A stretch of DNA of 25,602 nt from CAILKP01 sp038231815 (GCA_038231815.1 JBBRKQ010000058.1:1-25602); one strand, 5' to 3'. Shown: positions 16,003 to 24,185, counted from the stretch's first letter. Notes: a model not told the origin generated them from the letters alone. Program-made: numbers and translations.

Positions 16003-17235
16003 CTACCTGAGATTTGGCGTTGCCGACAGCTTGGCGCTCTCGCCCGCGAACGCAGGTTTAAGCACCAGAAAGCTGCGAGCCAGCGGCGGAGCTTTTATGA
16101 CACGACCAGTTGAGGCAGTCTCCGCCGGTGCCTGCCGGGCAGCGAGTATGGCCTGAGCAATCGTGGGTACCACTTGTGCTTCCGCCGGCAAGTTTGCAGA
16201 TGAGCCTGCAGTTGCGGAGCGACCGCCACCGCTAAACGGGCTGCCCGTGCCAAGTGCATCAGGCGCTGCAGGCGGGCCAAGACCGGCACGCACTGCCGGT
16301 GCCGGGGCAGAGCCGCTGCGCATGCGCCCGGGCCGGCTAACGGTGTCATCAGCCAGCGGGGATTCATCAGGCGGTGCGAAGTCCGCGGCGTTGCTTGTGG
16401 TGATAACCAGAACCTGGCCCGCCTCAACAGTAACAGCGCCGAGCAGGCGCTCAAGCACTTGGCCGCGGGACCATTGCGTGGCGAGACGGGGGTTGATGAG
16501 ATCAAGATCATCCCCTTGCTTGCGCACGCCAAGCAACTGGGGCACGATCTCGACGACGAGTCGTGAATGACCAGCGGCGCCAGCGCTCGAATCGGTCAGG
16601 GGATCGGTCGTATTCCAGACTGAAAACGCTCGGGCCAAGAGGCGGGGTGTTGAAGCGGGCGCTCGAAACCTTCCATCATGGAGGGCTAAGACTTGATCGG
16701 CCGCAAGTGGGCTGCCTCGGGCGAGTTCAGTCCAATCAGCACCATCGGGCATCCACAGACGGGGGCCGATGATGCCGGACGGGGCGTTAGGGTCGGGCGG
16801 TTTAGGAAGCTCTCCCTCGGCGACGGGCGGGGCAATGGGCGTGCGGCGGATTTGAGCCTCGACGGTTGCCCACGAAGCGCTGCTGATGCGGAATATGCGG
16901 AACCCAGATGCGGACCAGACCCCGGCAGATACACCATCGAGCCCGGCTGCCGCGGGCCCGGGAAGAACCTGCCCGGCCGCTGCAAGCTGGTCGAGCACTG
17001 CTGGCCCGCCAGCGCGGAGAATCCAAGACGAGACTTCAAGCCCGACCTGTCCCTTCGGCGGCAAAGGTGCCGCGGTGAGCTTGCCAAGCGCACCAAGGCC
17101 AGCCGCGGAGGCATCGCTCGCGGAACCTTCGCTTGGGTTGCTTGAGCACGCCGGGAGCATGCAGAGCAGAATGGCCGCAACAACCGCTGTGATGAAGCGA
17201 CCGTGGGCAAGCTGGAATGGTTCATAACCATACAT
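16003..17235 (-). CDS. Predicted lipoprotein of unknown function, Pro/Ala-rich
   Basis: From the ATG at 17235 the product is 410 aa. It begins with a hydrophobic stretch ending in LLCMLPAC, a good lipobox, so the mature protein should be a lipid-anchored envelope protein. An upstream in-frame start at 17298 would give a poorer signal peptide and is not preferred. I recognise no domain. The body (50-270) alternates short hydrophobic strands and Pro/Ala-rich loops, with stretches such as SRLVVEIVPQLLG and AGQVLVITTSNAADF; the last 130 residues are low complexity. It may be a planctomycete-specific family. It is 246 bp upstream of the HD-GYP gene on the same strand and divergent from the secreted protein at 17357. 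Confidence 0.75.
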   Translation of the reverse strand: MYGYEPFQLAHGRFITAVVAAILLCMLPACSSNPSEGSASDASAAGLGALGKLTAAPLPPKGQVGLEVSSWILRAGGPAVLDQLAAAGQVLPGPAAAGLDGVSAGVWSASGFRIFRISSASWATVEAQIRRTPIAPPVAEGELPKPPDPNAPSGIIGPRLWMPDGADWTELARGSPLAADQVLALHDGRFRAPASTPRLLARAFSVWNTTDPLTDSSAGAAGHSRLVVEIVPQLLGVRKQGDDLDLINPRLATQWSRGQVLERLLGAVTVEAGQVLVITTSNAADFAPPDESPLADDTVSRPGRMRSGSAPAPAVRAGLGPPAAPDALGTGSPFSGGGRSATAGSSANLPAEAQVVPTIAQAILAARQAPAETASTGRVIKAPPLARSFLVLKPAFAGESAKLSATPNLR

Positions 17236-17356
17236 CGTGGCGCATTGTTGACCGGCTACCCGGATAAACGGCCAAAAAGCATGGGAAAACTGCAACATTC
17301 ACTCAACCGATCCGTAGTATTGCTCGGAGCCGAACTTAAAGAAAGAAGGAGAATTT

Positions 17357-17893
17357 ATGAGAGAGAGAGATACCACATTCGTTGCGCTTGGTTTTCCTAT
17401 GGCCGCGGTTGTTCTCGGGCTGACGGGGTTATTGGCCAGCGCTGCCCAGGCCTCCGTTCCGGCCAGCACGCGGGGTGCTAGTCCCTCACTGCGCGATGCC
17501 CCGCTGGGACCACCGGTGCCGCCGGGTGGGAACAAAGTTGTAATCAGCTCACCAATTCACGTGCCAGCGATGGGCGAACAGCACGCCCCCGCTGCTGCCG
17601 CCCATCACGTGCGTACAAGCCCACTGGCATCGAAGGCAATCGCCGTGCCGCGGAACGCGAGCGCCGTGAACATTGACTCGCGTGTATCAAGCATCGGCAA
17701 TGACACGGGGATCACCGGCTTTTATCTGGATCGGTCGGCAGACGGCCTGGTGACCGTGCCGGACCGTACTTGGGATGGTCGCGGCAACTTCCAGAACACG
17801 AGGGTGATTACGCCGGATGGCCGCACGTTTATTCGCGGGCTTACTGGCCCGGTGTACCCGGAAGGTCGAAGCGATCGGCGGATCATCCGCTAA
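17357..17893 (+). CDS. Small secreted protein of unknown function
   Basis: This 178-aa protein has a clear signal peptide: charged MRERD, a hydrophobic core to about residue 29, and a likely cleavage after AQA (about 32). The mature part is low complexity to about 105 (Pro, Ala, Ser, His), followed by a more ordered segment with strands (TGITGFYLDRSADGLVTVP, residues near 117-135) and a basic end RSDRRIIR. I cannot assign a family. AAGGAGA at 17346-17352 supports the ATG. It is divergent from the lipoprotein gene with 121 bp between them, and its transcript is likely to end at the hairpin at 18010. Confidence 0.7.
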   Translation: MRERDTTFVALGFPMAAVVLGLTGLLASAAQASVPASTRGASPSLRDAPLGPPVPPGGNKVVISSPIHVPAMGEQHAPAAAAHHVRTSPLASKAIAVPRNASAVNIDSRVSSIGNDTGITGFYLDRSADGLVTVPDRTWDGRGNFQNTRVITPDGRTFIRGLTGPVYPEGRSDRRIIR

Positions 17894-18009
17894 GAAACTC
17901 TTGAGAGGACAGGACTGTTTCGAGGTGGTACGATTTGTTCCAATCCGCCCACCGAGGCTGCCAAGCCCACCGTGGTTGCAAACAGCCCCGTCTGGCATGC
18001 CAACAAAGG

Positions 18010-18047
18010 ACAGGCCGCATTCTTCCGGAATGCGGCCTGTGTTTTTT
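18010..18047 (+). terminator. Intrinsic terminator after the small secreted protein
   Basis: A perfect 12-bp stem (18010-18021 with 18029-18040) has a 7-base loop and is followed by GTTTTTT. It lies 117 bases after the stop codon of the 17357 gene and separates it from the gene at 18185. Confidence 0.9.
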
Positions 18048-18122
18048 GGGTCCTCTCGATTCGATCCGCTGTTTGAAACTGGACCGTCACCTCGCACTTA
18101 CGCTGCGAACTGAGCAGGAAGA

Positions 18123-18160
18123 CTGGCAACGCCAATATGTTAATGTATACTAAGTTAGTA
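18123..18160 (+). promoter_or_regulatory. Probable sigma-70 promoter with a 13-bp palindrome
   Basis: CTGGCA (18123-18128) and TATACT (18146-18151) are 17 bases apart, four of six and five of six matches to consensus. The sequence TACTAAGTTAGTA (18148-18160) is a perfect 6-1-6 palindrome that overlaps the -10 and the expected transcription start. It is placed where a repressor would block initiation. The gene's ATG follows at 18185. Confidence 0.5.
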
Positions 18161-18173
18161 AACACTATCTTAT

Positions 18174-18177
18174 GGAG
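18174..18177 (+). promoter_or_regulatory. Ribosome binding site deciding the 18185 start
   Basis: GGAG lies seven bases before the ATG at 18185. It favours this start over the in-frame ATGs at 18137 and 18143, which lie upstream of or inside the proposed promoter. Confidence 0.6.
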
Positions 18178-18184
18178 CATTCCC

Positions 18185-18529
18185 ATGCCGCGAGCAACCC
18201 CCCGGGCCACCTTCCGTGACCGCCTCAACTATTGCAGCGAGCATCCTGACAACCCGGCTAGCTCGCCGCCCGCAATCCCGGATGAACTCACGCCCCTTCC
18301 GGAAGCTGACTCGAACCAGTCTACAGATGTTCGGTCCCTTGGCCGCGGCGTGGCGGCTCTGGCGGGCTGCGTGGTGCTGGCGGTATCGCTGTTTTATCCA
18401 GTACAAATGAAAGATGTTGCGACGACGGGTGCGAGGACGACGGCGCACGCAGCCGGTGATGTTCTGGCCACCGCCGTTCGCGGGGTGGCGAAGTGGCTTG
18501 TCACTGGCTCGCTACCGGCACGGCCCTGA
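18185..18529 (+). CDS. Small single-pass membrane protein of unknown function
   Basis: The product is 114 aa from the ATG at 18185. Residues 1-55 are hydrophilic (basic start MPRATPRATFRDR, then Pro/Ser/Glu-rich). One membrane segment follows at about 59-77 (VAALAGCVVLAVSLFYPV), then a 35-residue amphipathic tail with alanine and glycine (AHAAGDVLATAVRGVAKWL). Topology by the positive-inside rule is ambiguous. I recognise no family. It has its own promoter with an operator-like palindrome, so expression is probably regulated separately from neighbours. Confidence 0.6.
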   Translation: MPRATPRATFRDRLNYCSEHPDNPASSPPAIPDELTPLPEADSNQSTDVRSLGRGVAALAGCVVLAVSLFYPVQMKDVATTGARTTAHAAGDVLATAVRGVAKWLVTGSLPARP

Positions 18530-18565
18530 TGCACGCGTGTGAAACCACCGCAAAAGAGTCTCTTT

Positions 18566-19025
18566 ATGCTCAGTCGCGTGCTTGTAACCAGTGTGTTTTT
18601 GCTCGGCACTGTCGCTCGCGATCGTTGACAGTGGAGTCAACGCGGCGGTTGGCAGTCCCTCGACCGACTTGACCTCATCGGAGTTGAGGTCGGTGATCAA
18701 TAAGGAATCGACTCGACTGCCACCCGCAGGACTGAAAGAGGGTAACTGGGAAGATGCAGAACTGATGCTGCGGCGGACTTTGTTTGGTGCAACTGCCCTC
18801 AACCGCTTGACGCTTGTGAGCTGCAATTGGTCACCGGCAGAAGCGACGGGGCCGGCGAGAGGCAAACTAGATTGCAGGGGTGAGGGGTTGGAACAGCCGC
18901 GACAAAGGTGGCCTCGGCTGCTCCAACGGGCACGCCTCGGTGATAAAAAGCACCAGAACCTGCGACCCCCCGCACCCCTTCGCCATCCCAATTCAATTCC
19001 AATTCAATTCCAAAACAAAGGGTGA
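18566..19025 (+). pseudogene. Possible frameshifted small secreted protein
   Basis: From the ATG at 18566 the reading MLSRVLVTSVFLLGTVA looks like a signal peptide, but a TGA stops it after 20 codons. In a different frame the same DNA continues from about 18615 as LAIVDSGVNAAVGSPSTDL and a mostly hydrophilic stretch with STRLPPAGLKEGNWEDAELM, open to the TGA at 19023-19025. One indel near 18612 would join the two. The far end overlaps the tRNA-His gene and a low-complexity stretch, so the true C-terminus is unclear. It may be a decayed gene, a sequencing error, or chance. Family unknown. Confidence 0.3.
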
Positions 19026-19094
19026 CCAACGGGACTCGAACCCGCGACTTCCGAGATCACAACCCGGCGCTCTACCAACTGAGCTATGGCCACC
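19021..19094 (-). tRNA. tRNA-His (anticodon GTG)
   Basis: The minus strand folds into a complete cloverleaf. The acceptor stem is GTGGCCA with TGGTCAC, the D-arm region AGCTCAGTTGGTAGAGC, the anticodon stem CCGGG with CTCGG around loop TTGTGAT (anticodon GTG), and the T-arm GCGGGTTCGAGTCCCGT. A G precedes position 1 and a C sits at position 73, the G-1:C73 pair that marks tRNA-His. The 3' CCA is not encoded. Confidence 0.96.
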
Positions 19095-19442
19095 AACAAG
19101 TGCGGCAGGCTGAAAACCAGCCGACCACGGTCGTCACTATAGATCTTCGGCCTCCGCGGTTCAAGCAAAAGCCCAACTGTGCCCAATTGTGCTCGGCCAG
19201 CCCCGACGGGGCTATCGTGGTTCAACCCGATGTACGTGCGTTTAGGACGGGGGTACCGGTCTGAAACCGCTTTCGCGAGCATCAGGCCTGCACCCACGTA
19301 CCGCCCGCCCGGCCATCGGACCTTGCCACGCACTGGTTTCTTAGCCCTAAGGCCGACCGCACTTTTCTGCACCGACACTTTCACCCGTTCACCAAAAATC
19401 TCCGGCACGGATGCCGCACCGAATCTTCAGGAGCATAGTGAA
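19095..19442. other. Gene-free region between tRNA-His and pckA
   Basis: This holds the divergent start regions of tRNA-His and pckA. The pckA reading frame is open back to 19179, but that part is Arg/Pro-rich and does not resemble the family, so I treat it as untranslated. No clear promoter boxes, terminator or riboswitch fold was found by eye. Confidence 0.5.
19429..19433 (+). promoter_or_regulatory. Ribosome binding site deciding the pckA start
   Basis: AGGAG is nine bases before the ATG at 19443. It favours this start over the 88-codon longer open frame. Confidence 0.75.
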
Positions 19443-21077
19443 ATGACCGCCGCCGCCACCAACGTTTCCGTTCCCGCCATTCTCATGCTCAGCGGGCTGG
19501 AAAAGCTCGATCTTTCACCATCACGGGTGCATCGCAATCTCGCGCCGGCCAAGCTCATCGAGCTCGCCCTCGCCCGAGGCGAGGGATCAATGGCCAGTAA
19601 CGGCGGGCTGGTGTGCCTAACCGGTGACCGCACCGGCCGCAGCCCCAAGGACAAGTACCTCGAGGACACCGCTGGCGTGCACGACAAAATCGGCTGGGGC
19701 GGGTTCAACCTTCCGATTACCACGGCCAACTTCAATAAGGTTTTGGACCTCGCCGTAACGCACTTGAATTCAGTCAAAGACTTGTTCATGTTCGAGGGCT
19801 TTGTCGGTGCAGACCCCACCCATCGCTTAAACGCCCGGGTCATCAGCGAGCAGGCTTGGCACGCGCTGTTTATTCGCACGCTGTTTATCCCGCAGGGCTC
19901 CGCCGCGGCGGGGCCGAACGCCAAGTGGAACCATGATTGGACAATCATCAACGCGGGCAAGCGTCGCTTAACCGCTGCAGAGCAAGCAGAGCTGGGTGTC
20001 AAAAGCCCGGTGCTCATCGCCCAGTCGCTGGAGCGCAAGACGGTTGTGATCATCGGCTCTGAATACGCCGGGGAGATGAAAAAGTCGCTGTTCTACGCGA
20101 TGAACTATGACATGCCGGAGGCCGGGGTGTTTCCGATGCACTGCTCGGCCAATGTTGACAAGAAAGATGCCAGCAACGTTGCGCTGTTCTTTGGTCTTTC
20201 AGGCACTGGCAAAACCACACTCTCGGCCGATCCCAATCGTGCCCTCATTGGCGATGATGAGCACGGCTGGTCTGACAACGGTGTGTTTAACTTTGAAGGC
20301 GGCTGCTACGCCAAGTGCATCAAGCTCAGCCGCGAGGGTGAGCCACAGATTTGGGATGCGATCCGATTTGGATCCGTGCTTGAGAACGTGATGATTCACC
20401 CGGTCACACGGGTACCGGACTTTGACAGCGATGTGATCGCCGAAAACTCGCGAGCGACCTATCCGCTGGACTACATCCCGGATGCGGTGATCCCCTCGGT
20501 TGCGGGCCACCCCAAAAACGTAATCTTTCTAACCGCCGATGCCTACGGCGTGATGCCCCCAGTCAGCAAGCTCACACGCGAGCAAGCGATGTATTACTTC
20601 ATCAACGGCTACACCAGCAAGCTGGCTGGCACCGAGCAGGGCGTGAAAGAACCGCAGCCAAATTTCAGCACCTGCTTTGGGGCACCATTCATGCCGCGGC
20701 CATCGAAGGTGTATGCCGAGATGCTGGCGGCCAAGGTGGCCAAGCACAACGCAGATGTGTGGCTCTTAAATACCGGCTGGACCGGCGGACCGTACGGTGT
20801 AGGCAAACGCTTCAGCTTGAAGTACACGCGCGCATTTGTCAGTGCGATTCTAAACGGCACGCTACGTAGCGCGAAGTTCACGCCCGATGCGGTGTTCGGG
20901 CTGCCGCTGCCTGAAGCGGTTGATGGCGTGCCCAGCGAAGTGCTGCACCCGCGCAACACGTGGAAGGACGGCGCCGCGTACGACTTGCAGGCCAAGAAGC
21001 TGGCCCAAGGGTTTAGGGACAATGACAAGAAATTTGACATGCCCGATGCGGTGCGCAACGCCGGACCGAAGGGATAA
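19443..21077 (+). CDS. pckA: Phosphoenolpyruvate carboxykinase (ATP)
   Basis: This 544-aa cytoplasmic enzyme converts oxaloacetate and ATP to phosphoenolpyruvate, CO2 and ADP, the entry step of gluconeogenesis. Family landmarks are all present: TGDRTGRSPKDKY (60-72, substrate arginine), the PEPCK P-loop GLSGTGKTTLS (251-261), the metal/Mg site motif GDDEHGW (270-276), the ENVMIHPVTR segment, and LNTGWTGGPYGVGKR near 446-460. It is the ATP type, not the GTP type, given its length and the GLSGTGKTT loop. The start at 19443 is set by AGGAG; about 540 aa is the normal family length. It stands alone, with tRNA-His divergent upstream and small membrane proteins downstream. sucC, another central-carbon gene, is 1.8 kb away on the same strand. 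Confidence 0.97.
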   Translation: MTAAATNVSVPAILMLSGLEKLDLSPSRVHRNLAPAKLIELALARGEGSMASNGGLVCLTGDRTGRSPKDKYLEDTAGVHDKIGWGGFNLPITTANFNKVLDLAVTHLNSVKDLFMFEGFVGADPTHRLNARVISEQAWHALFIRTLFIPQGSAAAGPNAKWNHDWTIINAGKRRLTAAEQAELGVKSPVLIAQSLERKTVVIIGSEYAGEMKKSLFYAMNYDMPEAGVFPMHCSANVDKKDASNVALFFGLSGTGKTTLSADPNRALIGDDEHGWSDNGVFNFEGGCYAKCIKLSREGEPQIWDAIRFGSVLENVMIHPVTRVPDFDSDVIAENSRATYPLDYIPDAVIPSVAGHPKNVIFLTADAYGVMPPVSKLTREQAMYYFINGYTSKLAGTEQGVKEPQPNFSTCFGAPFMPRPSKVYAEMLAAKVAKHNADVWLLNTGWTGGPYGVGKRFSLKYTRAFVSAILNGTLRSAKFTPDAVFGLPLPEAVDGVPSEVLHPRNTWKDGAAYDLQAKKLAQGFRDNDKKFDMPDAVRNAGPKG

Positions 21078-21278
21078 CGATTTGGAGCGCAATCGAAGCA
21101 AAACAACGAGGTAATCACACAAGGCGGGGAGGGGATTGGATTCGTGCGTGAATCTGGAAATCGTTGTCTCAACACTTTGGGTACACCAGTGCCTCTCCGT
21201 CGTGGCATAATCTCCCACTGGCGGTCGTGCGTGCAAACCGCTGTGGCTGGTTGGCCGTACTAATACCCGGATCCCCGT

Positions 21279-21557
21279 TCAACTGCTCCACCCCCACAGC
21301 GTCAAAAACAGAATCCAAAAATCTGTTCGGCCTTGACGGCGTGCCTGAAGCATGCGGCGAATTCCGAGCCAGAACAGCACCACACTCACCAACACCAAGA
21401 GCGTGGCAAGCCCGATGCAGACCCAAGACGGTGCGGGCAGTACGAACAATGCCAGCACCACTGCAATTAAGGTTGAGGGAACGGCGACGATGCACATCGC
21501 ATCAAGCAGATACGCTCGTGCGGGTGACCAAGCGGAGCATGGTGTCGCGGGATGCAC
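21279..21557 (-). CDS. Small two-helix membrane protein, uncertain
   Basis: The open frame gives up to 92 aa from a GTG at 21557, or 72 aa from an ATG at 21497. Two hydrophobic stretches are visible (about 20-40 and 43-64 in the longer form: MCIVAVPSTLIAVVLALFVL and WVCIGLATLLVLVSVVLFWL). They are followed by a basic RRMLQARRQGR and a third short hydrophobic end WILFLTLWGW. A family cannot be named. No good Shine-Dalgarno is seen. The hydrophobic pattern and absence of a better frame make it a plausible gene. It converges on pckA and diverges from the zinc-ribbon genes. Confidence 0.45.
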   Translation of the reverse strand: MHPATPCSAWSPARAYLLDAMCIVAVPSTLIAVVLALFVLPAPSWVCIGLATLLVLVSVVLFWLGIRRMLQARRQGRTDFWILFLTLWGWSS

Positions 21558-21683
21558 CTTTGTGCCTCAGTCATCAGCCCAAAGGCTAGCAGGCCACAAC
21601 CGACCCTGTCGGTCGCGGCTTCGGTAGCGATTTGATGCTGCACCGCGGAAACGTGATCGGCGTTTGCCTGCGGAGCATAAACG

Positions 21684-22187
21684 ATGTTCGCGGCGATTCC
21701 ATCGGCCTCACCGGATGGGTGGATCGAGCGTTCACTGGCGATCATCGCCGCGGCTCTAATATTGTTGGTGCCATCCAAGACTCCGATACGGGATTATGTT
21801 CAGGGCGAGTGGCGGTCGACGCCGCCGTACGTGCGGCGGCTTCAGCGACTTTGGTTGATACCGGTTGTGTTTGTGCCGTTGATTTTGCTGGCGTGGGTCG
21901 TGCGATTTTGGCTCGTTCCGAGCATGGCTCTCGCACAGTTGGCAGCGATTGTGATGCCGCTTTCAACTTTCTTACCACAATTTGTAGCGATGTTTTTTTT
22001 GATTCGGGCGACGCGGAAGTTGAAGCGAGCGTTTGCAGCGGCCGGTGGGCGACTGTGTACGAACTGTGTGCACGACTTGTCGGGCCTTGATGATGTGGGC
22101 AAGTGCCCGGAGTGCGGGTATGGGTTTGATGCAGCCCGTGATGCCGCGGGGTGGAAGAAGTACGGGCTCACGCCGCGCAAGGCGTAG
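21684..22187 (+). CDS. Membrane protein with C-terminal zinc ribbon, copy 1
   Basis: This 167-aa protein has a first hydrophobic stretch at 17-30, two clear membrane helices at about 57-78 and 82-108, a basic RKLKR, and a cytoplasmic zinc-ribbon-like end with Cys125, Cys128, Cys141 and Cys144 (CTNCVHDLSG...KCPECGYGFD). Four cysteines in two CxxC knuckles 12 residues apart should bind one zinc ion. It is homologous to the next gene at the C-terminus and in overall layout. I know this CxxC-LxGL-CPEC-FD tail from uncharacterised planctomycete membrane proteins; no function is established. GGAG at 21672-21675 is eight bases before the ATG. The next gene starts 48 bases after the stop, so they probably form a transcription unit. 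Confidence 0.75.
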   Translation: MFAAIPSASPDGWIERSLAIIAAALILLVPSKTPIRDYVQGEWRSTPPYVRRLQRLWLIPVVFVPLILLAWVVRFWLVPSMALAQLAAIVMPLSTFLPQFVAMFFLIRATRKLKRAFAAAGGRLCTNCVHDLSGLDDVGKCPECGYGFDAARDAAGWKKYGLTPRKA

Positions 22188-22235
22188 GGCGGTGCGGACC
22201 GGATTTGAGCGATTGGCTCGCCGCTAACATTACCG

Positions 22236-22667
22236 ATGAAGCAGGGTGAGCCAGAACTATTCGAGGCAAAGCAGCACTGGAGTGGGTATACGGCATTTAA
22301 GCGGCGCCGCTCGAGACTCTTTGCCGGGCTGACAATTCCGACATTCGTAATAACACAAGTCGTGCCGGTTATTCCGCTTTTGGGCAGCCAGCCGGGAAGC
22401 TTTTCGCTCTGGCTGATCCCCGGGCCCATAGCGCTATTGGCTTGTATGTTTGGATTTTTTTGGATTCACTCAGCTCGCCAGAACCGTGCCGCGAGGCGGG
22501 CGTTTGTGGAGTCAAAGGGCCGGACGTGTACAAGCTGCTTGTACAATTTGAACGGGATGACAGAGACCGGCACGTGCCCAGAGTGTGCACACAGGTTTGA
22601 TGCGGTGGCGGATGCGAAGGCGTGGAAAATGGATGGCATTGTTTGGCCGGGGGATGAGAGGAAGTAG
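22236..22667 (+). CDS. Membrane protein with C-terminal zinc ribbon, copy 2
   Basis: This 143-aa paralogue of the preceding protein has a hydrophilic N-terminus (1-28), two membrane helices (about 29-50 and 57-77), a basic juxtamembrane stretch RQNRAARRAF and the zinc ribbon with Cys98, Cys101, Cys114 and Cys117 (CTSCLYNLNG...TCPECAHRFD). Both copies continue with an alanine-rich helix ending in a Trp-Lys pair (GWKKY, AWKMD). The membrane parts have diverged strongly while the ribbon is conserved, so the ribbon is likely the functional constant. Function is unknown; protein-protein or nucleic acid contact at the membrane is possible. No strong Shine-Dalgarno precedes the ATG. Confidence 0.75.
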   Translation: MKQGEPELFEAKQHWSGYTAFKRRRSRLFAGLTIPTFVITQVVPVIPLLGSQPGSFSLWLIPGPIALLACMFGFFWIHSARQNRAARRAFVESKGRTCTSCLYNLNGMTETGTCPECAHRFDAVADAKAWKMDGIVWPGDERK

Positions 22668-22888
22668 TCGCGGGAGGCGAGGGGGCTGCCAGGAGCGCTA
22701 CGCGAAAGCGTACCGTTGGTGAGTGGGACGGCCCGTTGTCGGCAAACGCCCCGACTCACCACTTCCTGTCCTGTCGTAGGCTAGTACGAAGGTGGCAGGT
22801 TGTTCCCTTGGCACGCTGCCGCGTACCGCTCTTATGGACGGCAAAGACAAGGACACCGCTAGGAATGGCGGTGCTACTCTGTTGTCTT

Positions 22889-24142
22889 ATGAAGATCCAC
22901 GAATACCAGGCACGAGACCTGCTCGCAGCGTTTGGCATCCCGGTTCCCAAGGGCCGCATGATTGACAATGTTGATCAGGCTCGTGATGCGTTTAAGCAGG
23001 CGATTGCTGGGATGAAGACGCCGATGGCCGTGGTCAAGGCTCAGGTGCATGCAGGTGGGCGTGGCAAGGCGGGGTTTGTGAAGCTGGTGAAGCTGGATCA
23101 GGATGCGGAGGATTCCGCACGCTTCATGTTCACCAATCGGATAAAAAGCCCGCAGACACCCCCAGAGGGACTTGAGGTAAAGAAACTGCTGATCGCTCAG
23201 GCCGCCGAGATCGCCGACCGCTCAACTGCCGGGGGTGGTGGCAAAGAAGAGTTTTATCTGGCTATTACGCTAGACCGCAAGACCCGGCGAAACGTGCTGA
23301 TTGCCAGCCGCCAAGGTGGCGTAGAAATTGAAACCGTGGCGCACGAAACGCCCGAAGCAATTTTCAAGGCAACCTTGAACCCCCTCACAGGGCTGGAGCC
23401 GTTTGTCGCTCGCGAGGTTGCGTTTAAGCTGGGCTTTGTGGGCAAGCAGATCAATCAGGCTGTGGCGATCATGCTGGGGCTATCAAAGTTGTTCATCGAA
23501 AAGGACTGTTCGCTGGCGGAGATTAATCCGCTGATTATTACGCCGCCGAATGATGCGTACCCGGATGGGCAAGTCATGGCGATTGATGCGAAGTTTGACT
23601 TTGATGACAACGCGACGTTCCGGCACAAGGACATCGATGCGATGTTTGACCCGACGGAGGAGAACCCGGCGGAGATCAAGGCTCGCAAGTTCGGGCTTTC
23701 GTACATCGCCCTTGAGGGCAACATCGGCTGCCTGGTGAATGGTGCTGGCTTGGCGATGGCGACGATGGACACCATCAAGCTCTCGGGCGGGCAACCGGCA
23801 AACTTCCTAGACGTAGGTGGTTCCGCGAGCGAGCAGGCTGTGACGGAGGCGTTTGGCATTATCCTTTCGGACAAGAGTGTCAAAGGTGTGATGGTCAACA
23901 TCTTCGGCGGGATTATGAAGTGCGACATCGTCGCGCAAGGCGTTATTAACGCCGCGAGAAACTACAAGAACGCCGATGGCAGCACTGGCTTTAAGGTGCC
24001 GCTGGTGGTGCGGCTTGAGGGAACGAATGTGGATGCCGGCCGCAAGCTGCTGGCCGATGCACAGAAGGACATTCCCACTATGCAGGCCGCGACTGACTTG
24101 GGCGATGCGGCCCGGAAGGTTGTTGCGGCGGTAGCAAAGTGA
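22889..24142 (+). CDS. sucC: Succinyl-CoA synthetase, beta subunit (ADP-forming)
   Basis: This 417-aa subunit forms succinate and ATP (or GTP) from succinyl-CoA in the citric acid cycle, together with the alpha subunit SucD. The ATP-grasp N-terminal half begins MKIHEYQARDLL and holds VKAQVHAGGRGKAG (49-62) and AEINPLIITP. The C-terminal CoA-ligase half shows GNIGCLVNGAGLAMATMD, SGGQPANFLDVGGSAS and VNIFGGIMKCDIVAQG, all close to E. coli SucC. An in-frame extension back to 22736 does not resemble the family; the ATG at 22889 matches the universal N-terminus. No Shine-Dalgarno is visible, so the message may be leaderless or poorly initiated. Unusually, sucD does not follow: the next gene is a pseudopilin. 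The stop codon overlaps a 15-bp tandem repeat. Confidence 0.96.
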   Translation: MKIHEYQARDLLAAFGIPVPKGRMIDNVDQARDAFKQAIAGMKTPMAVVKAQVHAGGRGKAGFVKLVKLDQDAEDSARFMFTNRIKSPQTPPEGLEVKKLLIAQAAEIADRSTAGGGGKEEFYLAITLDRKTRRNVLIASRQGGVEIETVAHETPEAIFKATLNPLTGLEPFVAREVAFKLGFVGKQINQAVAIMLGLSKLFIEKDCSLAEINPLIITPPNDAYPDGQVMAIDAKFDFDDNATFRHKDIDAMFDPTEENPAEIKARKFGLSYIALEGNIGCLVNGAGLAMATMDTIKLSGGQPANFLDVGGSASEQAVTEAFGIILSDKSVKGVMVNIFGGIMKCDIVAQGVINAARNYKNADGSTGFKVPLVVRLEGTNVDAGRKLLADAQKDIPTMQAATDLGDAARKVVAAVAK

Positions 24143-24185
24143 AGTACCGGGAAGAGAAGTACCGGGAAGAGAAGTACCGGGAAGA
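24141..24185. repeat. Three perfect 15-bp tandem repeats at the sucC stop codon
   Basis: GAAGTACCGGGAAGA occurs three times in a row, beginning at the second base of the sucC TGA. The unit is a multiple of three and free of stops in the sucC frame after the first codon. Confidence 0.95.

Noticed and set aside
14260..16113. 617-aa plus-strand open frame, the longest unassigned one in this part
   Set aside because: It lies opposite the HD-GYP gene, whose motifs are real; the plus-strand reading is rich in Arg, His and Gln without domain signals.
22690..22790. Hairpins in front of sucC (ACGC-GAAA-GCGT and a 7-bp GGTGAGT/ACTCACC pairing)
   Set aside because: Stems are short and no known riboswitch or attenuator pattern fits.
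22736..22888. N-terminal extension of sucC
   Set aside because: It does not match the family; MKIHEYQARDLL at 22889 is the normal start.
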